A stretch of DNA of 64,000 nucleotides. It comes from JAHEEM01 sp036396795 (GTDB taxonomy: Bacteria > Pseudomonadota > Gammaproteobacteria > Steroidobacterales > Rariloculaceae). A program made the translations under genes and the position numbers. The notes beneath the pieces were generated by a model that saw only the letters and a list, made by a program, of their open reading frames with translations, ran no database searches and had not been told where the DNA came from. The stretch covers positions 1 to 64,000 of the forward strand of contig DASWKF010000084.1 in the NCBI GenBank assembly GCA_036396795.1. Direction: 5' to 3'. Below, in pieces: positions 15,720 through 23,675 of the stretch (the stretch's first letter is position 1; each line of letters opens with the position of its first letter).

Positions 15720-17462
15720 CTAGTAGTCCAGAGGGCGCCCGAGGAACGGATTGACGCCGTTGTGGAAATTCCCCTGATCGCGGACCGTCCTCGGCTCACC
15801 ATTGTCGTCGTAGTGCACCCAGATGAGCCCGTGCGCGTCGCCGTTCTGCGGCATTTCGATGACCTTGAGCAGCTCCTTGCTCTTGGCGTCATAGACGTAA
15901 ATCCGGCCTTCGCCGTTGCTGGTCGCCCACATCTCCTTGCCGTTGGGCGACAACAGCACGTGGTCGACCTTGTAGCCGCCGTAAAGCGTATGACTAGCGT
16001 GCCCGGCCTCGACGTCGAACACCGTGATCGTGCGGCCGAGGTGATGCGCGCCTTCGCCCTTGTCGGCGATCCAGATCTCGCTTTGATCGGTGTTGAAGCT
16101 TCCGCCATAAGGCCCGATCCCCGTGCCGTTCGTCCACAGAACCTCGCCGGTCTCGAGGCTCACCTTGGACATGTTGGAGCTGGCGTTGATGACGTAAATG
16201 TTCTCTTTGGTCGAGTCGATCAGCGCCCAGTTGGGACGGTAGCCCGGTATCGGGTATTCGGCTTCGACTTCCCAGGTTTCGGGGTTGATGACCGCGATCC
16301 AGAACGGCCGCATCGCGACCAGACCGCCCTGATAGATCTCGGTGACGGCGCGCATCCCGGTAGCGCGCCCGGGCGCGTAGCCGGCGGGCTCCATCATCGC
16401 GTAGATCTTCTCGTAGTCATGATCGGTCCAGGTCGTGTAAATGAAGCCGCCCATGTCGACGTCGCGGATTCCGCCCAGCACCGCGTCCGTTTCCGGATCG
16501 TAGATGATCAGGCCCAGGCCGTCCGGATCTCTCGCGAACATGTCGAACAGGACCTTGTCGCCGAACACTTGCCCGTGGTGCAGCCGGGCGCCGATGGTGA
16601 CCTGCAGCACTGGCTGCAAGGTCAACGCATCCAGCTTGATCATGGTCCACGACCCGGCCGGATCGGGGTTGCCGTCGGCGCTGGGCTCGCGCGGGCCGAC
16701 GATGTACGCATAGCGGCCGTCCGGCGACATCGCCGAGGTATGCACGACCGAGCGCAGCGCCTCGGAGAACTTGTAGCTGGCGATGATCTCCAGCGTACCG
16801 GCGTCGCCGACGACGATACCGTTCTTCGTCGGCGGCTCGTAGCCTTCGAACAGCACCGACGGCGAGCTCGTCGTGCCCACGTTCTCATAGAAATACGTCT
16901 TGCCCGGTTGGGGCTCGAACTTCGGCTCACCCGGATCGAATCTGGCGACGATGCGCGACGGATATTCACTCCAGACGCTGCCTTCCTTGGCGCGCCGCTC
17001 CCAGGTGCTCACCACCGACTCGAAGGTTTCGATCTGCTCGACCTGACGATCGCGCGCCGTCTTTCTGAATTCCTGCTCTTCGCCCTGCATGGATCTCACT
17101 GCGGTGAGCGCTTCAAGCCACTGCTCGGGCAGATCGGGGTCGAGGGACAGGCCCGCGAGCGTGCGGATATACATGGAGATGGCGACGAGATCCTCGTCGG
17201 TCGGGTTCATTTCCTCGACGATGACGCCCATCATCGGATTGCTGACGAGCTGGTCGACGACGTCCGCCGGCGTCGGTCCGAAATGCAGCGACGGGCCCAC
17301 CAGCCCCTCAGCCGTGGGTCCGTGACAGACCCAGCAACCGGTTTGCGAATGGAACAGCTCCTGACCGCGCTCGACCAGCGCGTCGACGGGATCCTGGGCA
17401 AGCACCGGTGCGGCCAGAAAGCCTGCAATCACGGTAAGTGCCGCACGTGGTCGAATCAACAT
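15720..17462 (-). CDS. Cytochrome c fused to a histidine-rich beta-propeller
   Basis: A 580-residue exported protein. After the signal peptide (ending PVLAQD) comes a class I cytochrome c domain with CWVCH at 43-47 and a probable axial Met85 in EEMNPTDED. From about residue 190 onward it is a beta-propeller. The propeller carries several histidines in turn positions: RSVVHTSA, ARLHHGQ, GAHHLGR, KVDHVLLSP, AHGLIWVHYDD and GNFHNGV. The overall build (cytochrome c plus propeller, about 560-580 residues) recalls cytochrome cd1 nitrite reductase, but I cannot confirm d1-heme ligands. Because a SCO copper chaperone follows directly, a copper site is an alternative. First gene of the four-gene operon. 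Confidence 0.7.
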   Translation of the reverse strand: MLIRPRAALTVIAGFLAAPVLAQDPVDALVERGQELFHSQTGCWVCHGPTAEGLVGPSLHFGPTPADVVDQLVSNPMMGVIVEEMNPTDEDLVAISMYIRTLAGLSLDPDLPEQWLEALTAVRSMQGEEQEFRKTARDRQVEQIETFESVVSTWERRAKEGSVWSEYPSRIVARFDPGEPKFEPQPGKTYFYENVGTTSSPSVLFEGYEPPTKNGIVVGDAGTLEIIASYKFSEALRSVVHTSAMSPDGRYAYIVGPREPSADGNPDPAGSWTMIKLDALTLQPVLQVTIGARLHHGQVFGDKVLFDMFARDPDGLGLIIYDPETDAVLGGIRDVDMGGFIYTTWTDHDYEKIYAMMEPAGYAPGRATGMRAVTEIYQGGLVAMRPFWIAVINPETWEVEAEYPIPGYRPNWALIDSTKENIYVINASSNMSKVSLETGEVLWTNGTGIGPYGGSFNTDQSEIWIADKGEGAHHLGRTITVFDVEAGHASHTLYGGYKVDHVLLSPNGKEMWATSNGEGRIYVYDAKSKELLKVIEMPQNGDAHGLIWVHYDDNGEPRTVRDQGNFHNGVNPFLGRPLDY

Positions 17463-17668
17463 AGTTTTGCCCCCTAGGCGAATACAGAGATAGCGTTTCG
17501 TTTAAGTATAGCGCACGCAAAGACGGCCGCTGACACTTCGGCTTAGAACCGCAGCCGCCTTGTCGAGTTCCGGCCGGCTGCGTCGGTCGGCCGCAAACCG
17601 GCGCCGGCGTTGCGATCGCGCGGCAAGACGCGCCCTGTCCGCCGAGCCGGGACCTGCGGCGCTGCCGC

Positions 17669-19063
17669 TCATGCCTCGGGAGCGAACGGCAAGACTCGGC
17701 CTCGATTGAGGATACTCTGTGGATCCAGCGTCTGCTTGAGCCGCCGCATCAGCATCAGCTCCGCGGCATTGCGAGAGTGGTGCAGATGGCCGGCCTTGAG
17801 CACGCCGATGCCGTGCTCGGCCGATATCGAGCCGCTGTATTTTCCCGTGATGCGGTACGACAACTCGTGAATGGTTTCCAGATCCGCGTGCTCTCCGGTG
17901 GTGATGAAGACATGCAGGTTGCCGTCGCCCACATGCCCGAAGACGAGTATCACGACGTTCTCGAAAGCGATCTCAAGATCTCGCTCGAGCTCGGCAAGGA
18001 AGGCCGGCATCCTGTCGATGCTCATGCTCACGTCCAGGCTCGCATACGGGCTCAACATCTTGGTGATCTCGCCGATCCCGTCTCGTATCGCCCATAGCTT
18101 CGTGCGCTGAGCCTCCGATTGGGCGACGATCGCGTCTTCCACCAGGCTGCTCTCGAAGGCGGCTTCCAGCAGGCTTTCGAGACGCTCGGTATCTTTTCGT
18201 TCGTCGTTGCCCTCGAGCTGAATGAGCGCGTAAATCGGGTATCGTTGCTCGAACGGCGACTCGAGACTGTCGATGTGATCCGTGACGTAGTCGAAGTAAG
18301 GCGCCCACATGACCTCGAACGCGCTCAACGAGCCTGCGAGCTTTCGCTGCGCCTCGCGAAGCAGCGAGACGACCTCGGCAAACGAGCGCAGCGCACATAG
18401 CGCCGTGGCGCGGCTAGACAGCCTGGGGAACAGTCGCAATACGCAGCGAGTGATGACGCCCAGTGTTCCCTCCGTGCCGATGAACAATTGCTTCAAGTCG
18501 TAGCCGGCATTGTTCTTGAGCATCGTATTCATCGACTCGACGATGCTGCCGTCGGCGAGGACCACTTCCAGGCCGAGCACGAGATTGCGCGCCATGCCGA
18601 AACGGATGACCTGATTGCCTCCGGCATTGGTAGCGATGGCTCCGCCGATGTGGCAGGAGCCCCGGGCGCCGAAGTCGAGAGGAAACAGGCAGCCCGCCTC
18701 GTCCGCGGCATCCTGGATCGCCTGTAAGGGCGTGCCGGCGAGCGCGGTGATGCTCATGCCGGTCGTATCGAGCGCGGTGATGCCCGTGAGCCGCTCGAGC
18801 GAGAGCGCGATCTCGCCGGCCAGCGGCGTTGCCCCGCCGGAAAGACCCGTAAGCCCGCCTTGCACGACGATCGGCTGTGCCGCCGCCGAGCACAATCGCA
18901 ATACCGTCGAGACCTCCTCGACGTCGCGGGGCCGGGCCACGGCCAATGGCTCCTGCGGGTTCTCGGCGCTATAGTCCGCGTTGTGCCTCGCGCCGATTTC
19001 CGAGCCTGTCAGAACCGCGTTGGCTCCCAGGATCCGGCGTAGCTCGGCGATGGTGTCGTTCAT
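17669..19063 (-). CDS. FAD-binding oxidoreductase, D-2-hydroxyacid (hydroxyglutarate/lactate) dehydrogenase type
   Basis: A 464-residue flavoenzyme of the GlcD/D-2-hydroxyglutarate dehydrogenase group. The PCMH FAD-binding domain includes VVQGGLTGLSGGATPL and CHIGGAIATNAGGNQVIRFG. The C-terminal cap has the metal/substrate motif HVGDGNLHV and the signature SISAEHGIG. The start was placed at MNDTIAEL; the longer frame has no support. Length and motifs fit D-2-hydroxyglutarate dehydrogenase best, although a D-lactate enzyme cannot be excluded. Transcribed alone. Confidence 0.85.
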   Translation of the reverse strand: MNDTIAELRRILGANAVLTGSEIGARHNADYSAENPQEPLAVARPRDVEEVSTVLRLCSAAAQPIVVQGGLTGLSGGATPLAGEIALSLERLTGITALDTTGMSITALAGTPLQAIQDAADEAGCLFPLDFGARGSCHIGGAIATNAGGNQVIRFGMARNLVLGLEVVLADGSIVESMNTMLKNNAGYDLKQLFIGTEGTLGVITRCVLRLFPRLSSRATALCALRSFAEVVSLLREAQRKLAGSLSAFEVMWAPYFDYVTDHIDSLESPFEQRYPIYALIQLEGNDERKDTERLESLLEAAFESSLVEDAIVAQSEAQRTKLWAIRDGIGEITKMLSPYASLDVSMSIDRMPAFLAELERDLEIAFENVVILVFGHVGDGNLHVFITTGEHADLETIHELSYRITGKYSGSISAEHGIGVLKAGHLHHSRNAAELMLMRRLKQTLDPQSILNRGRVLPFAPEA

Positions 19064-19226
19064 GGGCGATGGCTGCTTCGCGGCGTGAGCACAGGCTGAG
19101 ATTCTCCAGCAAATACAGAGCGCATCCAAGTGAGGCCCGTTCTGAGGCCTGCTATGCTGCGTCTCGCGCGCGGCATCCACATTCGCACCGAAGCAGTGGG
19201 GAGATAGACTCTCCGAGGACGCTTTT

Positions 19227-19859
19227 GTGATCGATCTCTACACCTGGTCGACTCCCAACGGCCGTAAGATCTCGATCATGCTCGAGGAAGTGGGGCTGGC
19301 CTACAACACCATCGCGGTCGATATAGATCGCGGTGAGCAGCACGCGCCGGAATTCCTCAAGATCAGCCCGAACAACAAGATTCCGGCGATCGTCGACCAC
19401 GACACGGGCTTAAGTCTCATGGAGTCCGGCGCGATATTGATGTATCTCGCCGAGAAGACGGGCCGGCTCATGCCGTCCGCGGGGGCGGAGCGGTGGCTGG
19501 TCATTCAATGGCTGATGATGCAAATGGGGCATGTCGGGCCGATGCTCGGGCAGACGCACCATTTCGTCTTCTACAACAAGGGCAAGGCGCCCTACGCGGA
19601 GCAGCGCTACCTCGCCGAGAACGCGCGGATCTACAGAGCATTGAACATGCGGCTTGGGCAGGCGCGCTTTCTCGGCGGCGAGTATTCGATCGCCGACGTC
19701 GCGACCTGGCCGTGGATTTCCCGGTATGAGCGCCAGCAAATGGACATGAACGATTACCCGGAGCTCAAGCGCTGGTATCTCGAGATCGCCGCGCGCCCGG
19801 CGGTTCAAAGGGGCTACCACGTCCCTCGCCGGTTGGAGGACATCCCAATCCCGGAGTAG
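19227..19859 (+). CDS. Glutathione S-transferase family protein (YfcG/Ure2-like)
   Basis: A 210-residue two-domain GST. The thioredoxin-like N-terminal domain opens IDLYTWSTPNGRKISIMLEE, as in the YfcG/Ure2p-like (Nu) class. It is followed by NNKIPAIVDHD with the cis-proline and MESGAILMYLAEKTG, the glutathione-binding ES pair. The helical C-terminal domain has the SIADVATWPWI motif. Likely a disulfide-bond oxidoreductase acting with glutathione in the cytoplasm. It uses a GTG start at 19227. Confidence 0.9.
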   Translation: MIDLYTWSTPNGRKISIMLEEVGLAYNTIAVDIDRGEQHAPEFLKISPNNKIPAIVDHDTGLSLMESGAILMYLAEKTGRLMPSAGAERWLVIQWLMMQMGHVGPMLGQTHHFVFYNKGKAPYAEQRYLAENARIYRALNMRLGQARFLGGEYSIADVATWPWISRYERQQMDMNDYPELKRWYLEIAARPAVQRGYHVPRRLEDIPIPE

Positions 19860-19894
19860 GGCGGCATGCAAGGCAGCAACGCAAGACCTGGCCG

Positions 19895-20899
19895 ATGAGC
19901 CGAAAGCGCCCAGCGCCGAAGCTTCCGCAGCTGCTCGTCGACCTCAATGCCGTCGTCATGGCGGTCACGGGCGACCAGCCGCGGGTCTTGACCGTCGCGC
20001 CTGGAGCGACCACGGCGCTGGCGGCGGGCGTTGCCGGCGCCCCCAGGGCGCTGCCTTTCGGGCCGTTCGATCCGCTGCACGATCGTACTCTCGAGCGCTG
20101 TATTCGGCAGACCGTCACGCGCCAGACCGGCGGCGAGCTGGGATTCGTCGAGCAGCTGTATACGTTTGCCGACAAGGGACGCGATCCACGCGAGCGCGAC
20201 GGCTCCGGCCGGATACTGTCGATCGCGTACCTGGCTCTCGCTCAGGAAAGCGCTCTCGAGGCAGCCGAGGACGCGCGCTGGGAGAACTGCTACGAGTATT
20301 TCCCCTGGGAGGATTGGCGCGGCGGCCGACCGGCGCTGATGGACGAGGTCGGCGCCGCGCTCATGGAGTGGGCGGGCGGGTTGTCGAAGAAGACCCGCCG
20401 GGTGCAACGAGAGCGGATCGAGATCTGCTTCGGGCTCGGCAAGGTCGGCTGGGATGCTTACAAGGTGCTCGAGCGCTACGAGCTGCTCTACGAGGCCCGG
20501 CTCGTCGGTGAGTACTGGGCCGACCGCACTCTGACCCCGGCGCAGGACATTCAAGAGCGCCTCGGCAGCCCCATGGCCTTCGACCATCGCCGGATTCTGG
20601 CCACGGGCCTCGGACGCGTCCGAGGCAAGCTGCGCTACCGGCCGGTCGTGTTCGAGCTGCTGCCGGAAAGGTTCACGCTGCTGCGGCTGCAGCAGGTGGT
20701 CGAAGCGTTGTCGGGCCTTACGATGCATAAGCAGAATTTCCGCCGCCTGGCGGAGCGCAGCGGCCTGGTCGAGGGCACCGGGCGGCGCGAGCTCAGCACC
20801 GGCGGGCGGCCGGCGGAGCTGTTTCGGTTCCGGCGCGCGGTTCTGCGCGAGCGCCGCGCGCCCGGCGTCGCCACGCTGCACCCGCCGAAGGATATGTAG
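19895..20899 (+). CDS. nrtR: NrtR-type NUDIX-fold transcriptional regulator of NAD synthesis
   Basis: A 334-residue protein with a NUDIX-fold N-terminal domain and a C-terminal winged helix typical of NrtR (COG4111-like). Landmarks are FVEQLYTFADKGRDPR and SIAYLAL, followed by SGLTMHKQNFRRLAERSGLVEGTG and GRPAELFRFRR in the DNA-binding domain. The catalytic Nudix box is degraded: where REL.EETG is expected the sequence reads RQTVTRQTG. It should bind, not hydrolyse, an ADP-ribose-type ligand. NrtR proteins repress NAD biosynthesis genes; nadA and nadB follow immediately with a palindrome between. The protein is about 100 residues longer than typical NrtR. Confidence 0.82.
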   Translation: MSRKRPAPKLPQLLVDLNAVVMAVTGDQPRVLTVAPGATTALAAGVAGAPRALPFGPFDPLHDRTLERCIRQTVTRQTGGELGFVEQLYTFADKGRDPRERDGSGRILSIAYLALAQESALEAAEDARWENCYEYFPWEDWRGGRPALMDEVGAALMEWAGGLSKKTRRVQRERIEICFGLGKVGWDAYKVLERYELLYEARLVGEYWADRTLTPAQDIQERLGSPMAFDHRRILATGLGRVRGKLRYRPVVFELLPERFTLLRLQQVVEALSGLTMHKQNFRRLAERSGLVEGTGRRELSTGGRPAELFRFRRAVLRERRAPGVATLHPPKDM

Positions 20900-20958
20900 C
20901 CGTCGCACGGGTGCATACGGCGCATAGGCGCCGCGGCTGTGTTATACTTCCTTAAAAC

Positions 20959-20979
20959 TTATACTCATCTAGAGTACAA
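20959..20979. promoter_or_regulatory. Palindromic operator candidate in front of nadA
   Basis: Arms TTATACTC and GAGTACAA match at seven of eight positions around a five-base centre, ending 12 bases before the nadA start. A TATACT hexamer lies inside the site and another at 20943-20948, the latter preceded by TGT like an extended -10. A repressor bound here would cover the promoter. The adjacent NrtR-type regulator is the obvious candidate. Confidence 0.55.
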
Positions 20980-20991
20980 CTAGGCGGAGCA

Positions 20992-22005
20992 ATGACCCAG
21001 ACACTCGCGTACACGCCAGCCGTGAAAAGAGCTACCGAGGCGATCCACAGCCGCGTGCGCCACGTCATTCCGGATATCGAGTGGCCCGTTCATGCGCCCT
21101 ACATCGCCGCGATCAACGAGCTCAAGGCGCAGCGAAACGCCGTCATTCTCGCGCACAACTATCAGACGCCCGAGATCTTTCACGGTGTCGCCGACTACAC
21201 GGGCGATTCGCTCGGGCTGGCGCAGCAGGCGAGCGAAACCGACGCCGACGTGATCGTCATGTGCGGTGTGCATTTCATGGCAGAAACCGCAAAGATCCTG
21301 AGCATGGAAAAGACCGTGCTGATTCCCGACCTCGACGCTGGCTGCTCGCTTGCGAGCTCGATCACCGGCGCCGACGTCCGGATGCTGAAGGAACGATACC
21401 CCGGCGTTCCGGTGGTCACCTACGTCAACACGACGGCGGACGTCAAGGCCGAGTCGGATGTGTGTTGCACGTCGGCCAACGCCGTCGCGATCGTCGACTC
21501 GCTCGGCAGCGACCGGGTGATTTTCTTGCCGGACAAGTATCTGGGCAAGTACGTGGCGCAGAACACCGATGTCGAGATCATTCTTTGGCAGGGCTCCTGC
21601 GAAGTGCACGAGCGATTCACGGGCGAGGAGCTGCGCGAATACCGCAAGCGCGCGCCTGGAATTCAGATCATCGCGCATCCTGAATGCCCGCCGGACGTTC
21701 TCGCGGAGGCCGATTTCGTCGGCTCGACCTCCGCAATGATCAAGTTCGTGGACCGCGAGCGGCCCCGGCGCGTCGTCATGGTGACCGAGTGCTCGATGAG
21801 CGACAACGTCGCGGTCGAGTTTCCGGAGGTGGAGTTCGTTCGGCCCTGCAACCTCTGTCCGCACATGAAACGCATCACCTTGCCCAAGATTCTGCGGTCT
21901 TTGGAGAACCTGGAGTTCGAAGTGACGCTCGACCCCGGGCTCGCCAAACGAGCCTACGGCGCGGTGAATAGAATGCTCGAGGCGTCCGAGCGTCTGGCGG
22001 CCTGA
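20992..22005 (+). CDS. nadA: Quinolinate synthase
   Basis: A 337-residue NadA that condenses iminoaspartate with dihydroxyacetone phosphate to quinolinate, the precursor of NAD. It carries the cysteine ligands of the 4Fe-4S cluster in DVCCTSANA, HPECPPDV and CNLCPHMK, and the family block VILAHNYQTPEI. It is the first gene after the NrtR-type regulator and is followed four bases later by nadB, which supplies its substrate. Regulation by NAD status through the upstream palindrome is likely. Confidence 0.97.
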   Translation: MTQTLAYTPAVKRATEAIHSRVRHVIPDIEWPVHAPYIAAINELKAQRNAVILAHNYQTPEIFHGVADYTGDSLGLAQQASETDADVIVMCGVHFMAETAKILSMEKTVLIPDLDAGCSLASSITGADVRMLKERYPGVPVVTYVNTTADVKAESDVCCTSANAVAIVDSLGSDRVIFLPDKYLGKYVAQNTDVEIILWQGSCEVHERFTGEELREYRKRAPGIQIIAHPECPPDVLAEADFVGSTSAMIKFVDRERPRRVVMVTECSMSDNVAVEFPEVEFVRPCNLCPHMKRITLPKILRSLENLEFEVTLDPGLAKRAYGAVNRMLEASERLAA

Positions 22006-22009
22006 CCCC

Positions 22010-23608
22010 ATGTCCGCGAGCACCGACAAAGCGATCCTCATCGTCGGCGGCGGCATCGGCGGCTTGAGCGTCGCACTGCGTCTCGCCGACCGGGGTCACG
22101 CGGTCACGGTGCTGACGAAAGGGCCGCTCGAACGCGCCGCGAGCTTTCATGCGCAAGGCGGAATCGCCGCCGTCATGGATTCCGCGGACTCCCTGAGCGC
22201 GCATCAATCGGACACCGAGGAAGCCGGCGCGGGCTTGTGCCACGCGGACGTCGTCGCGCGAGTCGTCGAGCGTGGACCCGATTGCATTCGCTGGCTCGAG
22301 GGACAGGGCGTCCGCTTCACGCGCAACGCATCCACGGGTGAGCTGCACCTGACTCAGGAAGGCGGCCATAGCAGCCGTCGGATCGTGCATGCGGACGACG
22401 CGACGGGCGTCGCCGTCATGAGCGTGCTCGCGGCGCGTGCGCAGAATCATTCCCGCATCGAGTTTCACGATAACTGCTTCGTGACTCAGCTGCTGACCTC
22501 TCGGCAGCTCGGGCTGTCCGGGCCGGACCGCTGCGTGGGCGTGCGATTGATCAACGAGCTCAGCGGCCTGGCCGAAACGCTCTGGGCGGACGCCGTGATC
22601 CTTGCGACCGGCGGAGCCTCGGGCTTGTACGAGCATGCGACGAATTACTCCACCGGTGACGGCATCGCGATGGCCTGGCGCGCCGGTTGCCGGGTCGCCA
22701 ATCTCGAGTTCATCCAGTTTCACCCGACGTGCCTGTACGACGCCAACAGCGTCTCCGTGTTGATCACGGAGGCCGTGAGAGGCGAGGGGGGCGTGCTCAA
22801 GCTCCCGGACGGCACGGCATTCATGCGGCGCTACGACGAGCGGGCCGACCTGGCGCCGCGGGACATCGTCTCTCGGGCGATCGTCGCGGAGATGCGCCGC
22901 TTGGATCTGGATCACGTGTATCTCGACATCAGCCACGAGCCGGCGGCGATGATTCGGGAGCGATTTCCGAACGTACTCAAAGTTTGCGCGGCGCACGGCT
23001 ACGATCTGACGAAACAGCCGGTCCCGGTGGTGCCGGCGGCGCACTACACCTGCGGCGGCATCGTCGTCGATGCGCGCAGTCAGACCGACGTGCAGCAACT
23101 CTATGCGCTCGGTGAGTGCAGCTTCACGGGCCTGCATGGCGCAAATCGGCTGGCGAGCAATTCTCTGCTCGAAGCTCTGGCCTTCGCCGCGGTCATCAGC
23201 GACGACATCGAGACGCGCCTCGGCGAGCCGCTCGGCCGCGGACGCGTGCCCGTCAGCTCCGATCGAAGCGCGCTGGCGGTGGTCGGGAAGGCGGACTCGG
23301 TGATCGAGGCTTGGACGGCGAGGTTGCGTCGAGTGATGTGGACGCAGGTTGGCATCATCCGGACGCGAGAGGGTCTCGAGCGCGCGCGCCTCGAGCTCGA
23401 TGCGCTCGAGGCCGATCTCGACCGCGGCGGGCAGGCCTCGCGCCAGAGCTGCGCGGCGCTCGAGTTTCGCAACCTCGTGACCGTTGCGCGCCTGGTGACC
23501 GAAAGCGCCCGGCGCAGGCACGAGAGCCGCGGGCTGCATTTCAACGCCGATTATCCCAAGCCGCAGCCGGAGCCGCGGGACACGGCGCTGCAACCCGTCG
23601 GCTTCTAG
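22010..23608 (+). CDS. nadB: L-aspartate oxidase
   Basis: A 532-residue flavoprotein oxidising L-aspartate to iminoaspartate for NadA. The FAD-binding GGGIGGLSVALRLADRG lies at the N-terminus. The succinate-dehydrogenase-like catalytic blocks FHAQGGIAAVMD, EFIQFHPTCLY, TEAVRGEGG and HYTCGGIVVD, and the LHGANRLASNSLLE signature, are all present. Length is family-typical. Co-transcribed with nadA; together they form the whole de novo pathway from aspartate to quinolinate. Confidence 0.97.
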   Translation: MSASTDKAILIVGGGIGGLSVALRLADRGHAVTVLTKGPLERAASFHAQGGIAAVMDSADSLSAHQSDTEEAGAGLCHADVVARVVERGPDCIRWLEGQGVRFTRNASTGELHLTQEGGHSSRRIVHADDATGVAVMSVLAARAQNHSRIEFHDNCFVTQLLTSRQLGLSGPDRCVGVRLINELSGLAETLWADAVILATGGASGLYEHATNYSTGDGIAMAWRAGCRVANLEFIQFHPTCLYDANSVSVLITEAVRGEGGVLKLPDGTAFMRRYDERADLAPRDIVSRAIVAEMRRLDLDHVYLDISHEPAAMIRERFPNVLKVCAAHGYDLTKQPVPVVPAAHYTCGGIVVDARSQTDVQQLYALGECSFTGLHGANRLASNSLLEALAFAAVISDDIETRLGEPLGRGRVPVSSDRSALAVVGKADSVIEAWTARLRRVMWTQVGIIRTREGLERARLELDALEADLDRGGQASRQSCAALEFRNLVTVARLVTESARRRHESRGLHFNADYPKPQPEPRDTALQPVGF

Positions 23609-23675
23609 CGCGACGACATTGGAGCGGCCGGCGGCGGCTTGTTCATTCCGGTCGTTCTTGCCGCGAAAACGCCGG

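Noticed and set aside
15720..17462. Calling the cytochrome c/propeller protein NirS (cytochrome cd1 nitrite reductase)
   Set aside because: The architecture is similar but d1-heme ligands could not be matched, and no nir maturation genes are nearby.
20980..22056. Long minus-strand frame opposite nadA (also 15762-17477 plus, 21875-23593 minus, 30794-32749 minus)
   Set aside because: These long frames lie exactly opposite or out of phase with confidently identified genes, are rich in Arg/Ala/His/Asp as expected of antisense frames in GC-rich DNA, and show no family motif.
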